Shown here: piece after piece, positions 1 to 10,930 of the stretch | How positions within the stretch are numbered: position 1 is the stretch's first letter | Layout of the letters: every line of letters starts with the position of its first letter | Origin: Argyresthia goedartella | Taxonomy: Eukaryota; Arthropoda; Insecta; Lepidoptera; Argyresthiidae | Length of the DNA stretch: 64,000 nt | Direction of reading: 5' to 3' | Assembly: GCA_949825045.1 (NCBI GenBank) | Contig: OX463809.1 | Location: 151,501-215,500 of the forward strand | Position numbers and translations under genes: made by a program | Notes under the pieces: model-generated | Databases searched by the model: none | Seen by the model: only the letters and a program-made list of their open reading frames with translations | Told to the model about the DNA's origin: nothing

Positions 1-189
1 TGTACTACGCGTCAACGCGCTGCAAGGAACTGAGACGTATCAAGGATATGTATATTATTGTATATGTATATTATTTTTCTTAGTAAAAAGAATAAGTATT
101 GTAATTTTATCCATTAACGTGTACTACGCGTCAACGCGCTGCAAGGAACTGAGACGTATCAAGGATATGTATATTATTGTATATGTATA
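1..189. repeat. 70-bp direct repeat pair
   Basis: Positions 1-70 recur at 120-189 with essentially no difference; each copy begins TGTACTACGCGTCAACGCGC and ends in an ATATGTATA run. The copies are separated by 49 bp of AT-rich DNA. The left copy starts at the window edge, so the array may continue outside. No coding potential is seen. The second copy abuts the SINE that begins at 191. Confidence 0.85.
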
Positions 190-190
190 G

Positions 191-479
191 AGAGCTCCGT
201 GGTCTAATGGGTTTCACAGTTGCTTCTCACACAGGAGATGCAGGTTCGATTCCTGACCATGTACCAATGACATAATTAATTTATCTTAAGTACATTATAC
301 GGACGTTCTAACGGTGATGGAAAAATATCGTGAGGAAACCTTCATTACTCCATAATTGCGGCGATGGGCTTGCCACCTGTCACGCAAAAATGGAATATTT
401 AATAAATGGCTCAAAGTGGGCACAATTGTGCCACTGCCACTCCGTATGGGAAAAAGGCGTGACGCTATTTTATTATTAG
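191..479 (+). mobile_element. tRNA-derived SINE, copy 1
   Basis: The head carries an RNA polymerase III A box (TGGTCTAATGG, 200-210) and a perfect B box (GGTTCGATTCC, 243-253). A unique body follows (TTATCTTAAGTACATTATACGG, then the GCGATGGGC region), and the tail is a TTA-type trinucleotide repeat. The same head and body recur at 22384-22660 (+), 22893-23200 (-) and, body only, 28862-29010 (-), which makes this a dispersed family and not a tRNA gene. It has no protein product; a LINE would supply reverse transcriptase. Confidence 0.85.
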
Positions 480-791
480 TTAGATACAAAATTCTTTTTG
501 TAAATTAATAATAAAATCGCCAAAGGGTGTATTTTTTAGCTTGTTGCTGATATCTGATTGCAAAAAAAATATCAAATTAGCCCAGCAATATATTACATAT
601 GCTAGATGTGATATAATGTACATACACATTACTTCAAAATTATTTTCGATTTCACATCAGTAAAATCTATTTCCTCACATTAATTTCCGGCCTAAATAGA
701 ATACATGTACCGCCCGGTTTGATTGCCTTGAGTAATTAGCATAGCATCTAGTTAATAACCATTTATATTCAGTTTATTTTATTCACACTTT
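480..791. other. AT-rich stretch, nothing recognised
   Basis: No coding frame, inverted terminus or repeat seen elsewhere in the window was found here. Confidence 0.6.
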
Positions 792-1180
792 TTAGGGTTC
801 CGTAGAGGAACAAGGAACCCTTATAGTTTCGTCAAGTCTGTCTGTCTGTCTGTCCGTCTGTCCATCGGTCCGTCTGTCCGTCCCTCCGTCCGTATGTCAA
901 AGCAACTTTATTCCGAAACCATCAGGACTACATAGTAATAACTTGATATGTAGGTAGATGTAATCTGTGAGCGCTTTACGATGTTTATAGAAAAATTGAA
1001 AAAAATTAAAAATAGGGGGGCTTCCCTTATATGGAATTGAAAGCATTTTTTTTCATCAAACCTATATGCGTGGGGTGTTTATATATAGGTCTTTAAAAAT
1101 GACGTAGAGGATCCTCAATTCATTTTTCCTCAAAATAAATTGTTAACCCTTCCAAAATGTAAAAATTTTTTGGCCGGTCT
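792..1180 (+). mobile_element. IR-A family element, divergent copy
   Basis: It starts with TAGGGTTCCGTA followed by a CTGT/CCGT-rich run (about 837-895), the signature of the short inverted-repeat family whose best copy is at 52794-53193. The interior diverges from that copy, so it is a subfamily or a decayed element. The right end is uncertain. Confidence 0.5.
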
Positions 1181-3354
1181 TTATTTACATATGTTTCTTA
1201 TATTATAATGTTATGTTGTTGTCGAGAAATTGGGAAATATTACATTCTAATTCATAATTTTTACTTAGACCACCGGCAATATTTTCCTCCCTCTACATTT
1301 TATGACTGATGGGCAGGCCATTCACAACCTTTGACCGATGACATGGTTTTTGTGTAACGTAACTGGTGACGAGGGGTCTGAGAGGCCCACTGCGTTATCT
1401 AGTATAAATCATAGAAATTAAGTGTGGTAGCTAGCCAAACTATGTAAAAACTGTGTAATCATATATAAATGGATAAAATAAAACAAATAACTATACTCTG
1501 AATATATTTTTTGTTACTATCTTGCAATTTTAATGTATGTCGTCATAAAAATCAAAAAAAATAGAGATGAAATCACAAATTACATAAGCAAAATATAATT
1601 CAACATATTTCGGCAAAAAAAAACAATCTTTCTATAATATAAAACTTATAGTTGTTTTAGTTGTCTTTTAGTTGTTTTCTATAAAAAAACAACTAAAATC
1701 AAAAGTGTAATTTCACGAAATTGACAACGGTCAATCTTTGCCAATTTTATATGCAGTCCAGGCATATTTTTTTTGCACACTGAAAGCACACACGTTTCGG
1801 ACACGATTCAAACTGGTAATTTCGAAATCGAGGAAGACAACTGGCTCCTGCTTTTCTTGATGTTTGGATTGTTCTCGGTTAAAAATGTGAAAAAACGATG
1901 CAGCAAAGTTACGTTATAAAATTACGTAAGTGGTGACATGGGGTCTGGGAGACCTCTGCCGAACTTTACGTCAATGTAACTTACCGATTTGGGCCTGTCT
2001 GACACAGCTAACCCCTTCTACCGCATGGAAGCAAGTAAATTCGAAGCTACTCAGGTGATGAGCCCAAGGAAACCCGGGGAAGGGGGTAAATTATTTTTTA
2101 CTGACGCCGCTAGGCCTATAAGACCCCTTGTTACCAGTTAAAGGATCATCACTTAAAAGTATGACGGTCTGAGTTTCTAAATTTACAAGTTGAGGATTTG
2201 TAACATGATTTGCCATTTGAGCTCTAGCATATTTGGTCGTTTTCTGTTCATAGTCATTCCTGATATTTTCACTTAACATAATCTTACACGCATAAACTTT
2301 CTTGAACGATGTGGTACTAAAATGTTTAATATCATAAATGTTCAGGAAGGTCACATGTTTAAAACGGGAACATAAGTAGGTACTTGAAAATAGAGTTAAC
2401 TTTGCTTTCATTTAGATGTTTACTGATAACTTACATCACAGAAAATCACGTTGGTTTTTACAAGTAGACTTAATTTATAGTGTTTAATAGGATCGCAATT
2501 TAATAGGATCGCTATCACTTGATCTAGGGCAGCGTTCGGTTTGATAACAGCTTTTGCGCAGTCATCATTCTCTAACCGATTTTTTTGAATCCTTAACATC
2601 CCTCTACCTCGTTTGTCAGCTAGAATAAGCATTCTTCATTGGTTGTGAAACATAGAAATAAGAAATCTCTCGCAATGTAAAACTAGTACAAATCAATCGC
2701 AAGATGTTGGTTGATAGTTGTTATACACAACCCACAACATGTTGCTATCTGGCAACTTTAATCAGTTAGCGGTTACTTCATCTGCTCTTTCCGCTGCATA
2801 ATCAAACATAATCGTAAAATACAATTATCAGCAGATCACACAGTCGAAGATGCATTGGGAGCAGTAGACTCGCGTGCGAGAGTTAAACGACTGTTTTGCT
2901 TACATAATGCGAGAGGAGAGAATATTAATATCGAGCAGGCAAATAGTATTTTCGGATACAAAATGATCTCGGCATATGAGCTCTAGATTTACGAGGTGGT
3001 GAGGAACGCTTGTATTATAATTAGACAAAAGATAAACGGTCGGTTTAAAAACATGGTTTGTAGCTCCACTTAGTGTGTTTTATGGGAGCATTTAGAGTCG
3101 ATTACATTTCTGGAATGCTACTACTTGAAACGATGGATCAGCACGGTCAAGTCCTGTACTTTAGGATGAATGATAAATAAGAGTGCTTTAGAAAAATAAT
3201 AAAATAGTGTTGTTGTTTTCACATCTTCCGTTATTTTATCAAATCACATCAATTAAAGTAAAAAATGCGTTTTCCTTTTTGGTAGTAGGTCAAGAATAGT
3301 AGTAACACTAAGTCATAGTGGTTTCGTTATCTCTTAAAATAACAAGTGAATGTG
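1181..3354. other. Non-coding stretch with a weak internal repeat
   Basis: The only structure seen is a short imperfect repeat (GTAA-TGGTGAC-GGGGTCTG-GAG) near 1358-1390 and 1925-1960, and an oligo-A/T hairpin around 1640-1700. Two short antisense frames (2091-2411 and 2420-2632) lie in different phases, resemble nothing I recognise and are not called as genes. Confidence 0.5.
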
Positions 3355-3357
3355 TAT

Positions 3358-3460
3358 TGTCGCAGATGCGCCGGCGCCGTCGCTGACGTCACTGGGGCTG
3401 CGGGGGCTACGGGGGCTGCGGGGAGGCGCGGGCGAGGGGGGAAGACGAGCTGACGGTAAT
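3358..3460. other. GC-rich island with TGACGTCA
   Basis: A G-rich block in AT-rich surroundings contains the full CRE palindrome TGACGTCA (about 3384-3391) followed by CTGGGGC. A similar TGACGTCACTAGG context occurs at about 16837. No gene starts nearby, so a promoter role is not supported. Confidence 0.4.
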
Positions 3461-3503
3461 TTCATGTCATGACATTACGTGATTAAATTTTTTATTTTCT
3501 AAA

Positions 3504-4015
3504 TTTAGTGATAGCTGTACTGTTAACCTAATAAATAATCACAGACTAGTTGCGCCCTGGTTTAGACTCACGAAGATTATCAATGCTTTCAAGGGTCAGT
3601 GCATACACAACTCTAATACAACACCAAAATACCTCTGAAGATTTTGAAATTCCCATTTAAGCAATTTAAAAACAATTTAGGTAAAAGCGACTTTGTCAAA
3701 AAATGGATTTTACAATGTTCAAGATCACTTTAAATGACGGGACTGTATGGGGTTAATCTATCTCAACACATAACTTGCTGTTAATATTTTTGTAATTATT
3801 TATTCGTGCTTATTAATTATAATAATTAATATTGTAATATTTGTATTAGTTAAACACAACAAATTTTTAAAAGAGATCTGAAAATCAATCTGTGGAAGTT
3901 TCTTCGCCCTCCTTCTACCACAGTAGTCCAATGTAGAGAAGAGGCAAAAAATACTACCGCTAAGTATACGTAAATGTCTACAGTAATAAATAAATTTTAA
4001 CTTTGAATTTTGACT
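3504..4015 (+). mobile_element. LINE D 3'-end fragment, copy 1
   Basis: This aligns with the last ~60 codons and the 3' UTR of the LINE D copy at 17561-20490, including the GCGATAGCTGTAATGTTAACC-type block and the non-coding CTTGCTGTTAAT region. It carries many substitutions and small indels and does not read through. It ends with AATAAA and a degenerate TTTGA-type tail. It is a heavily 5'-truncated dead copy. Confidence 0.85.
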
Positions 4016-5175
4016 TAACACATAAGTATAAACTATGCTAAGTTATCCGTCGGGATATTCCAGATATGGTAGGATATTTTTAGCAAATTCTGCAGGATAT
4101 TTTCAGTAAAATTAATGATACAAAGCAATTATTTGGGAGCACAATTACTTACTGCCTTTCATACTCAGATGGACCTAACGATGTTTCATAACATGTTATT
4201 CTGAAATCTAAACATTTCAAAATTTCGCATTTAAATTGACCAATCGTTCTGATTTGTTGACAAGCAAAGTCGCAATAAAAGACAGCTCCTGTCAAATAAT
4301 GTCAGAATGTCATGATACGACCAATTAATGGTTGGAGAGCACCGGGTAGTGATGCCGACCAAGATTTTTTTCGTGTATTTTATTTTGAAGTGTGATCTCG
4401 AGTTGTGACGCGGAATTGTTAGGGTGGGAGTACAACTTGGCGCCTCTCCGCCGGCGGCAGAGGAGGTGCGGGGTGGGGGGGAGTCTAACAGAAGTACGGC
4501 TGGCTGCAGGTTTACACAACTTGTTCATTTAAACTTATAAAACAAACTCTTCCCCGACTTACATTAAAAACTTTTTACTTGAAAATATTTAATTTATTTA
4601 ATTTAGTATAACACAGAAAATTACATAACATTTCCAGCATTTCAAAAGTTTCTCTGAAGTAAGTGTGTTTTCCAAATTATGTTAAATGGCTTATTTAATA
4701 TGACCGCGTAATACTCCTAATGCTAAAACCGCATGGTAGTTTTTTGGATTTAGGATAATAAAGGTTATAAGCAATTAATATTGGCAACATTTATTTGTAA
4801 ACGTTGATGTTTTCTTCGTCCGAACATATTTAGTAGTAGAAAACTGTTTAAAGTGGACCTTGGACATAAACAAGCAGATAGTGAACACCTAACCTCAAAC
4901 CTGTGCCTAAACTTGTGAACACAGAGAAGTATGAGTTTTTCAGAGAACATAAAAGTTTTCCAGGTGCACTTGATGTTTTCCGTTACATCAAACTGCACCC
5001 ACACATTGATACACGGGACTAAAACAAAGAACATCGACAACGTCGACCACCCTCACATCACAATATCACTTATATCAGATGTCTGAAACTGTCAGTGACC
5101 AGCTCACCAGTCACCTCCGCGCTCCGCTCCGCACGCAATCAACAGCTACCGGTGTGGCCAGTAAATACCCAAAAA
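4016..5175. other. Non-coding stretch
   Basis: It contains a short GC-rich patch (about 4440-4490) with runs of G. No supported gene, RNA or repeat is present. Confidence 0.5.
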
Positions 5176-5180
5176 CCTGT

Positions 5181-5480
5181 TATAGGTTTTACATTTTATT
5201 ACCATAGCATAAGGTTCCAAATCGCGACCCCTCAATAAAGTGGGCGAGGGGTTACTAAGACTCCGCTGTCCGTATGTCTGTCTGTCTGTCCGTCTGTCAC
5301 CAGGCTGTATCTCATGATTAACCGTGATAGTTAGACAGTTGAAATTTCCACAGATGATGTATTTCTGTTGCCGCTATAACAACAAATACTGAAAACAGAA
5401 ATATTTAAGGGGGCTCCCATACAACAATTCTTTCAGTACCACGTACAAACTTATAAATGCAACTGGTTACATACAAGAAA
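5181..5480 (+). mobile_element. IR-A family element, partial copy
   Basis: It shares the CTGTCTGTCTGTCCGTCTGT run, the GTTGCCGCTATAACAACAAA block and the GGGGGCTCCCATACAACAA block with the 52794 copy, in the same order and orientation. The start is degenerate and the end stops short of the far terminus, next to unrelated DNA preceding a LINE D fragment. Confidence 0.7.
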
Positions 5481-5779
5481 TTACATAGAAGAAAAACAAG
5501 AAGAAAATCACCCAGGCGGATAAGGACGCCGAATATATGAACTGGTTTATAAAAACAGATGAAAATGTGGGCCAAGTGAATGGAACTTTGATTATTCTGG
5601 GAGACCTCAATATGAACAGTTCTTCCATTGCTTCCATTGCGTCTGTGGTATGTATGAGACGAATGAGGTGAAGAAAGGTCATGGCGGCGTGCTTGATTTG
5701 GCGTTGCTCCCGGAGAGCGTGCGTGACGTAACCGTGCCAGCTTCCGTGTCAGGGAGCCCGGTACCACGCAGTGACATTT

Positions 5780-6811
5780 TGATGATGTTAATGGTGTATT
5801 GTCTTTAACCTTGAATTGGTTCACAGTTAATAATTTATTGTTAAACGCTGGTAAAACCAAGTGTATCAAATTCTCACTTCCAAATGTCAGGCAAGTTGAG
5901 ACCAGTTTAGTGTTAGACAACGTTAGAATTAGTAACTGATACGAAGTTTCTTGGAATAACCATTGATAGCAAATTGCAGTGGGGACCCCACATAGATAAA
6001 TTGGCTGGTAAATTAAGTTCTGCGGTTTACGCTGTTGGGAACATCAGACAAAGCACGGATGTGGCTACATCTAGGCTAGTATATTTTAGTTACTTTCATA
6101 GTGTGATGTCCTATGGTATCTTGTTGTGGGGGAAAGCAGCGGATATTCAAACTATTTTTATTTTACAGAAAAGAGCTATTCGAGCAATTTATAATTTAAA
6201 ACGAACAGACTCCTTAAGAGAGCTTTTTAAAGAAATTGACATACTAACAGTAGCTAGTCAATTTATTTTCGAAAATATAATGTATGTACGCAAGAACCTT
6301 ACAACATTTTCCAAACTTAGCGATAGCTGTAATGTTAACCTAAGAAATAATCACAGACTATGTGCGCCCCGTTTTAGACTCGCGAAGGTTAGCAATTCTT
6401 TCAAGGGTCAGTGCATTCTCCACTACAATAAGATACCTCTGGAGATTTTGAAATTGCCATTTGAGCAATTTAAAAAGCATGTTAAAGCGACTTTGTCGAA
6501 AAAGGGATATTACAATGTTCAAGATTACATAAATGACAGGACTGTATAGGGTTAATCTGGCTCAACACAGACCTTGCTGTTAATAATTTTGTAATTATTT
6601 ATTCCTGCTTATTAATCATAACAATAAAATTTTTCATATTTGTATAAGTTAAGCACAACCTATTTTTAAAAGAAATCTAAAAATCAATCTGTGGGAGTTT
6701 CTAGGCTCTCCTTCTCCCACAGTCGTCCAATGTAGAGAAGAGGCAAAAAATTACGTTTGCTAAGTATATGTAAATATCTACAGTAATAAAGTTCTTTGAC
6801 TTTGACTTTGC
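5780..6811 (+). mobile_element. LINE D 3' portion, copy 2
   Basis: It begins inside the thumb region after the reverse-transcriptase core and runs through the 3' UTR to AATAAA plus a CTTTGA-type tandem tail. Compared with the 17.6-kb copy it has a small deletion near 5920 that breaks the frame just before the intact stretch at 5974-6549. The tail directly abuts LINE E at 6811, so LINE E's 5' truncation point and this tail share a junction. Confidence 0.88.
5974..6549 (+). pseudogene. LINE D reverse transcriptase, C-terminal fragment
   Basis: The 191 codons correspond almost residue for residue to the last ~190 residues of the 873-codon LINE D frame (for example WGPHIDKLAGKLSS, YGILLWGKAADIQ and the closing KKGYYNVQDY). 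This part lies after the catalytic FADD motif and carries no polymerase residues. The upstream frame is broken near 5920, so the first Met is internal, not a start. It is a dead fragment. Confidence 0.85.
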
Positions 6812-7825
6812 AGACGGTTGCTTCTACGATACCATTTATGAAGTCTTCAACAATTACATCCCGAAGAAAACCAGGGCTACACAGCCTACAAGGAGATACC
6901 CGGTATGGTTTACTGGCGACATCATTAGGTACTTGGCCACGAAGGCAAAGCTCCACCGTAAATGGAAAGCGTGGAAGAGGCCGGCTGACTACGTCTCATT
7001 CAGCGATCTAAGATCCAACATCAAGAGCCGTATAGATACTGCCTACGCCAATCACATGAGTAGTATAGAAAGCATAATAAGATATAACCCGCGCGCTTTT
7101 TGGAAACATGTAAGTGGCCTTCGATCGAAGGGTGGTTTCGAACCTCGTATCACGCATCAGGGACGGGAATGTGCTGGTGAGGAAGCGGAAGCCGCTTTTG
7201 CAAACTACTTCTCAGACGTATTCCTCCCTGATAAGCCAGCGCTCGATCCAGATCTGGTAAACAGTTCTGATTGTTCGAGCTCTGCTAATTACGTACAAGT
7301 TTCGCATATTACCCGCAGGGACATAGAGGAAGGGCTGAAGAAGCTAAGGCCGAGGAGCGCAATTGGACCGGACAACGTCCCTCCTTACTTTTTGAAGGAC
7401 TACAGCGATCAGCTGGCTTTACCTTTGGGGCGGATGTTCAATCTTGCTCTTGAGAAAAGTAGTACCACCAGCTGGAAGCTTTCTCGAGTCAGTCCTATCC
7501 CCAAGACAAGTGACACTGCCTCCGTTGATCAATATCGACTTATTGCGATCCTGAGTTCATTAGCAAAACTGTTCGAGTCGATTACATATGGCAAAATCAG
7601 TTCGCAGATTGCGCCGTATTTAAGCGACTCGCAACACGGATTCAGGGCTCGCCGCTCAGTTAACACCAACTTGCTGACTTTAGTCGAGATTGTGTCGGAG
7701 CGCATGGATAAGGGATGTCAGGTAGACGTCGCCTATATGGACTTCCGTAAGGCGTTCGACAGAGTCGATAATGACGTCTTATTGAGGAAGTTATGAGCCA
7801 TTGGTTTTGCCCCACGGCTGTGACT
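6811..7825 (+). mobile_element. LINE E fragment (endonuclease-RT linker to RT motif A)
   Basis: This 5'- and 3'-truncated non-LTR element is unrelated in sequence to LINE D. The open frame runs from the left junction at 6813 to a stop at 7796-7798, after which residues of the same family (AIGFAPRL) continue briefly before the match is lost next to an AG microsatellite. No 3' UTR or tail is present, so the right side has been deleted or rearranged. Confidence 0.82.
6813..7798 (+). pseudogene. LINE E ORF2-like reverse transcriptase fragment
   Basis: The frame starts at the element junction (DGCFYDTIYEVFNNYIPKK) without a Met. It carries the linker found between endonuclease and polymerase in Jockey/CR1-type LINEs, then RT segments: the SAIGPDNVPPYFLK region, a degenerate YRPI box written YRLIAI, QHGFRARRS, and motif A as YMDFRKAFDRVD at the end. 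It stops shortly after motif A; the YADD-bearing motif C is missing. The family is clear, the clade unresolved. Confidence 0.85.
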
Positions 7826-7826
7826 T

Positions 7827-7843
7827 AGAGAGAGAGAGAGAGA
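7827..7843. repeat. AG microsatellite
   Basis: A short uninterrupted AG run lies at the ragged right edge of LINE E. Confidence 0.8.
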
Positions 7844-9149
7844 CTGATTGCGGCAGAAAATTTCCTCGTGGTTCGCAACACCTGCTTTCTCTTTCTAACT
7901 GTAGTAATTGATATTTCCTTCCCACTTGAATTTAAAATGGTTGACTTGATTTTATACGTTTCAACGTATACAAATTTATAGGTTTAGAATTTATGACTTT
8001 TAATGGCTTAATGGATGGATTTATGCTAGAGAATTTTATTTTTTATTTTTTATTGTTAGTTTTTTTGTTTCGATTAATCCACCTCATAACGGTATTTTGA
8101 CCACGTTCGAAATTTACCTGAAAGAACCCTGAAATTTGGTCAGCTAATTTAAAGTCACCTGTGTATGATGAGCCTGATATAACATTTTAAATTATATATA
8201 TAAAATTAACAATCCTGTCAATCAACAAACGGGACCGACGATACAGGTAAGACCTATAATAGAGCCCAGTAGTCATTTAATTTTAAGTAAGTAAGTTTTA
8301 TATATTATAAGTCGACTGCAAATTAATTCAAAAGTAAGAAATATTATTGTTACACATAAACGAAGTTAACCAACCACCAGCAGGTATATAACAATTTTGG
8401 GGTTATTTTTATTTTAGCTTTAATGGGCCCCCTGCCAGTCCTTTAATTAAGTACTGCTGAAACTCCTAGCCTTTGTTGCACTCACTCAATCCAGAAAGGA
8501 TTAAACACCGCCAATTCGTCAACTTTTCCAGCTGTTCTGGTTCAGTCCTATTTTTCATATTTTGAAAACTACTGAACCAATTTTGATATGACTTATTTTT
8601 TTCATATTTTGCTATCTTCATTTGTTGCCCAGCTCGTATTAATAAGCTAGACTACCATACTCATACGTAGTCCATATGCTAAAAACTACTGAACCGATTT
8701 GATGACACTAGCACTCTTCCGTAAGTTAGAGTAAATGCAAGCAAATACTAAGATAATGTTCAAAATCCGATCCATAGTTTCAGAGCAACATGAAGACAAA
8801 CATATTATGTACAAAGTAAGAGACAGAGCTGTGCGGCAATCGGCTCCTCCTCCTCCCTCCTCGCATAGAAAGGGAAAGCGAGACTGCTGCATAGCTCTAG
8901 CCCTTACCGACAACAATCAGTACGTCACTTCCTCAGATGGGGTGTATAAACTGTTTGACGTTACTTTAAATTTGTATTTTTGTTGACAATTAATACAATA
9001 AAAACGTGCAAAAGAGGGGTATTTTATGTTTTTAGGCCTCAAAATATTATTAAATGTATTAAATATCTTAACCGAGGCTTCTCTATTGAGACCCTCACCT
9101 TGTTGTAGTCGGTTAGATATGAAATGAGATCACCAGCCGCCACGTTAGA
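7844..9149. other. Non-coding stretch
   Basis: AT-rich sequence with no recognised element. Short phrases such as ACTACTGAACC(A/G)ATTTTGAT recur at about 8570 and 8680, suggesting an old short repeat. The overlapping small frames on both strands at 8686-8986 are not supported. Confidence 0.5.
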
Positions 9150-9204
9150 GCCCAGTGCCCAGTGCCCAGTGCCCAGTGCCCAGTGCCCAGTGCCCAGTAC
9201 CCAG
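9150..9204. repeat. 7-bp tandem array (GCCCAGT)n
   Basis: About eight copies of GCCCAGT stand head to tail, with one late variant (ACCCAGG). It is not coding. Confidence 0.95.
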
Positions 9205-9291
9205 GGCCTCGATACATTTCGTGCCTTACTAGGCCCTAATAGCGTCAGTTTATATGAGGGTCGTGTTTAAATTTTATATGATGGAATTTAA

Positions 9292-9690
9292 ATTGGTCAA
9301 GTGCGGGTAGTAGTCGCACACGAAGGATTCCGTACCATCGTAAAAGAAAACCTAAGCACTAAAAATAATAAAACAAAGTAGGTAACAATATTATGTCCCA
9401 ACATGGATCTGAACCCGTGCGCGTCGCGCAATTATAAATTCTTATTGCGCGACCGATGTCAAACCGATTGCGCCACCACAACTGTTGATGAGCCGCAACA
9501 TCTACGATCATATTTGCATCATGATGAAGTTAGTTATATTTAAAGATGTACCTTTAATTTATAAGCCCCCTTTAATTTATAAAATATCGTATAGTTCTAT
9601 AATGGTTGCTGTATCGGCAACAGAAATACACATTCTCTGGAAATTTCAACTTCGATCGGGCGGACAGACAGACAGACGGATAGACAGACT
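9292..9690 (-). mobile_element. IR-A family element with embedded tRNA-like segment
   Basis: Reading the minus strand, the right end carries the CTGT/CCGT run and the left end the ACGGAATCC(TTCGTG) terminus followed by CGCACTTGACC, matching the 52794-53193 copy in reverse. The middle contains an extra ~100 bp with RNA polymerase III boxes (separate entry). It ends directly against a LINE fragment. Confidence 0.7.
9400..9480 (-). mobile_element. tRNA-like SINE head inside IR-A
   Basis: On the minus strand there is an A-box-like TGGCGCAATCGG (9464-9475) and, after about 50 bp, a B-box-like GGTTCAGATCC (9405-9415). The spacing suits a pol III internal promoter. A second IR-A copy at 57.4 kb has the same A box (about 57399-57409). 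This is a different head from the SINE at 191. Sequence divergence argues against a functional tRNA gene. Confidence 0.5.
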
Positions 9691-9694
9691 TATG

Positions 9695-10878
9695 GACAAA
9701 ATATTTAGGCATCAGAAAAAAATGTATCAGGGCCATCGCTGGCATAAAAACACGGAAAGCTGCAAACCCTACTACAAAAAATTAGACATTCTAACTTTTC
9801 CATCGATATCTACTTACGCCCGGTTTCTGAAAGGAAAAATAGCTGTGACAAATTGTTGAACTCTCGTTAAACGCATTTCAGCCAATCACAGGGCGCTATT
9901 TTGAATGAATGATCGATTAACCGCTTGTTACATTTGAGCACTCTTTCGGAAACTGGGGGGAGTGCTTAGTGTTCGGAAAAACTATCAAACACGTTTTATA
10001 GAACGAAACACAATTCACTCAAGAATTCTACGTAATAAAAATCATATAGAACTTCCTTCTCCTATATGCGTGTTATATAGAAATAGCGTTTTCTCTGTCG
10101 CCATAAACATATTTAAACGAGCCGAAGGCGAGTTTCATAATAATATCACTCGAGAGTTTTAATGCCTAATTATGTACAGTTACATACACTACTTTATCTA
10201 CACACATATCATAAGCTCTCTTTGATGTGTTCAGGAACCGCATGTTCGCCCGTCATTATGGCATTGGTCATTGCGCTGCAGTTGTTTAGCTTGTCCTGTA
10301 GTACCAACTTCACAGACAAACTAGGGGCGGCACGCAGGCGGGCGTCGGCGTTCGAAAATTGAATGTCATAATATGACAAATTTCGGTACATTATGGTTAT
10401 AATTTAGCAATATTCAGATAAGAAATGATTTTTTACCAAGAAGTTTATCATTATGCTGGTCGTAAAGTGCGGTTTTTGGACGCAGTAAAGAGGGTTTATG
10501 ATACGTGTGTAGATAAAAATCTTAAAACATAAAATGTACTCTGATATCAATGAATACTTTAATGACAAAGAACTGATTACTCAACACATCCGCGTCGAAG
10601 TAAATGGGCTGGATTGAGTTTTCTTACCGTTTCTTTCTCGTCTTAGCACACGGTTTGTGAAGTGGTGTAGCATTGTAATATTAGTATACCTAGAGTCATA
10701 AAATAGAACAATAATAAAATACTTAAACTGATACTGATTTAAGTTGTAAATATATCCACTTAATATTTATACAATACACCCAGTACTACTGGGTACCATC
10801 ATTTGAAACACTAATAATATAAAACCTAGTAACTAACACTGATGAACAAATAAACATTTTTGTATTTGTATTTGTATG
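9695..10878 (+). mobile_element. LINE fragment (B-like), split by an inverted-repeat element
   Basis: Translated pieces match the C-terminal part of the LINE B protein: KNTESCKPYYKKLDILTFPS near 9755-9815 (LINE B has TDSCKPYFKSLNILTMPS), then NSVFSVAINIF at about 10080-10113 and, after the insertion, MYSDINEYFND at 10534-10566. A 3' UTR follows, ending in AATAAA and a GTATTT tandem tail (about 10858-10878). The frame is broken more than once, including a disturbed stretch at 9840-9960. It is a dead 5'-truncated copy. Confidence 0.75.
10115..10528 (+). mobile_element. Hairpin-bearing inverted-repeat element, copy 1 (inside a LINE)
   Basis: It shows the same layout as the copy at 49898-50368: a half-hairpin block (AAACGAGCCGAAGGCGAGTT to TTTTAATGCC) followed by an element with imperfect inverted termini beginning ACTTTATCTACACACATATC (10191) and ending GTGTGTAGATAAAAA (about 10518). 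LINE coding sequence stops at 10114 and resumes at about 10531 in register with the related LINE, so the element is a later insertion. It encodes no protein. Confidence 0.75.
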
Positions 10879-10892
10879 TTGACTGCGGAGGC

Positions 10893-10930
10893 TTAGTGAT
10901 AGGGTCCCGTTTGGCACCCTTCGGGTACGG
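10893..10930 (-). mobile_element. IR-A terminal fragment
   Basis: TAGGGTCCCGTTTGGCACCC followed by TTCGGGTACGG is the reverse complement of the first ~40 bp of the IR-A copy at 52794. Only this end is preserved. Confidence 0.65.

Noticed and set aside
191..270. tRNA gene
   Set aside because: A and B boxes are present, but the region recurs joined to the same non-tRNA body at three other loci, so it is a SINE head.
2091..2632. Two small antisense frames as a gene
   Set aside because: They lie in different phases, match no family I recognise and lack supporting context.
5405..5920. 171-codon antisense frame
   Set aside because: Antisense of IR-A and LINE D sequence, with LINE D RT residues on the opposite strand.
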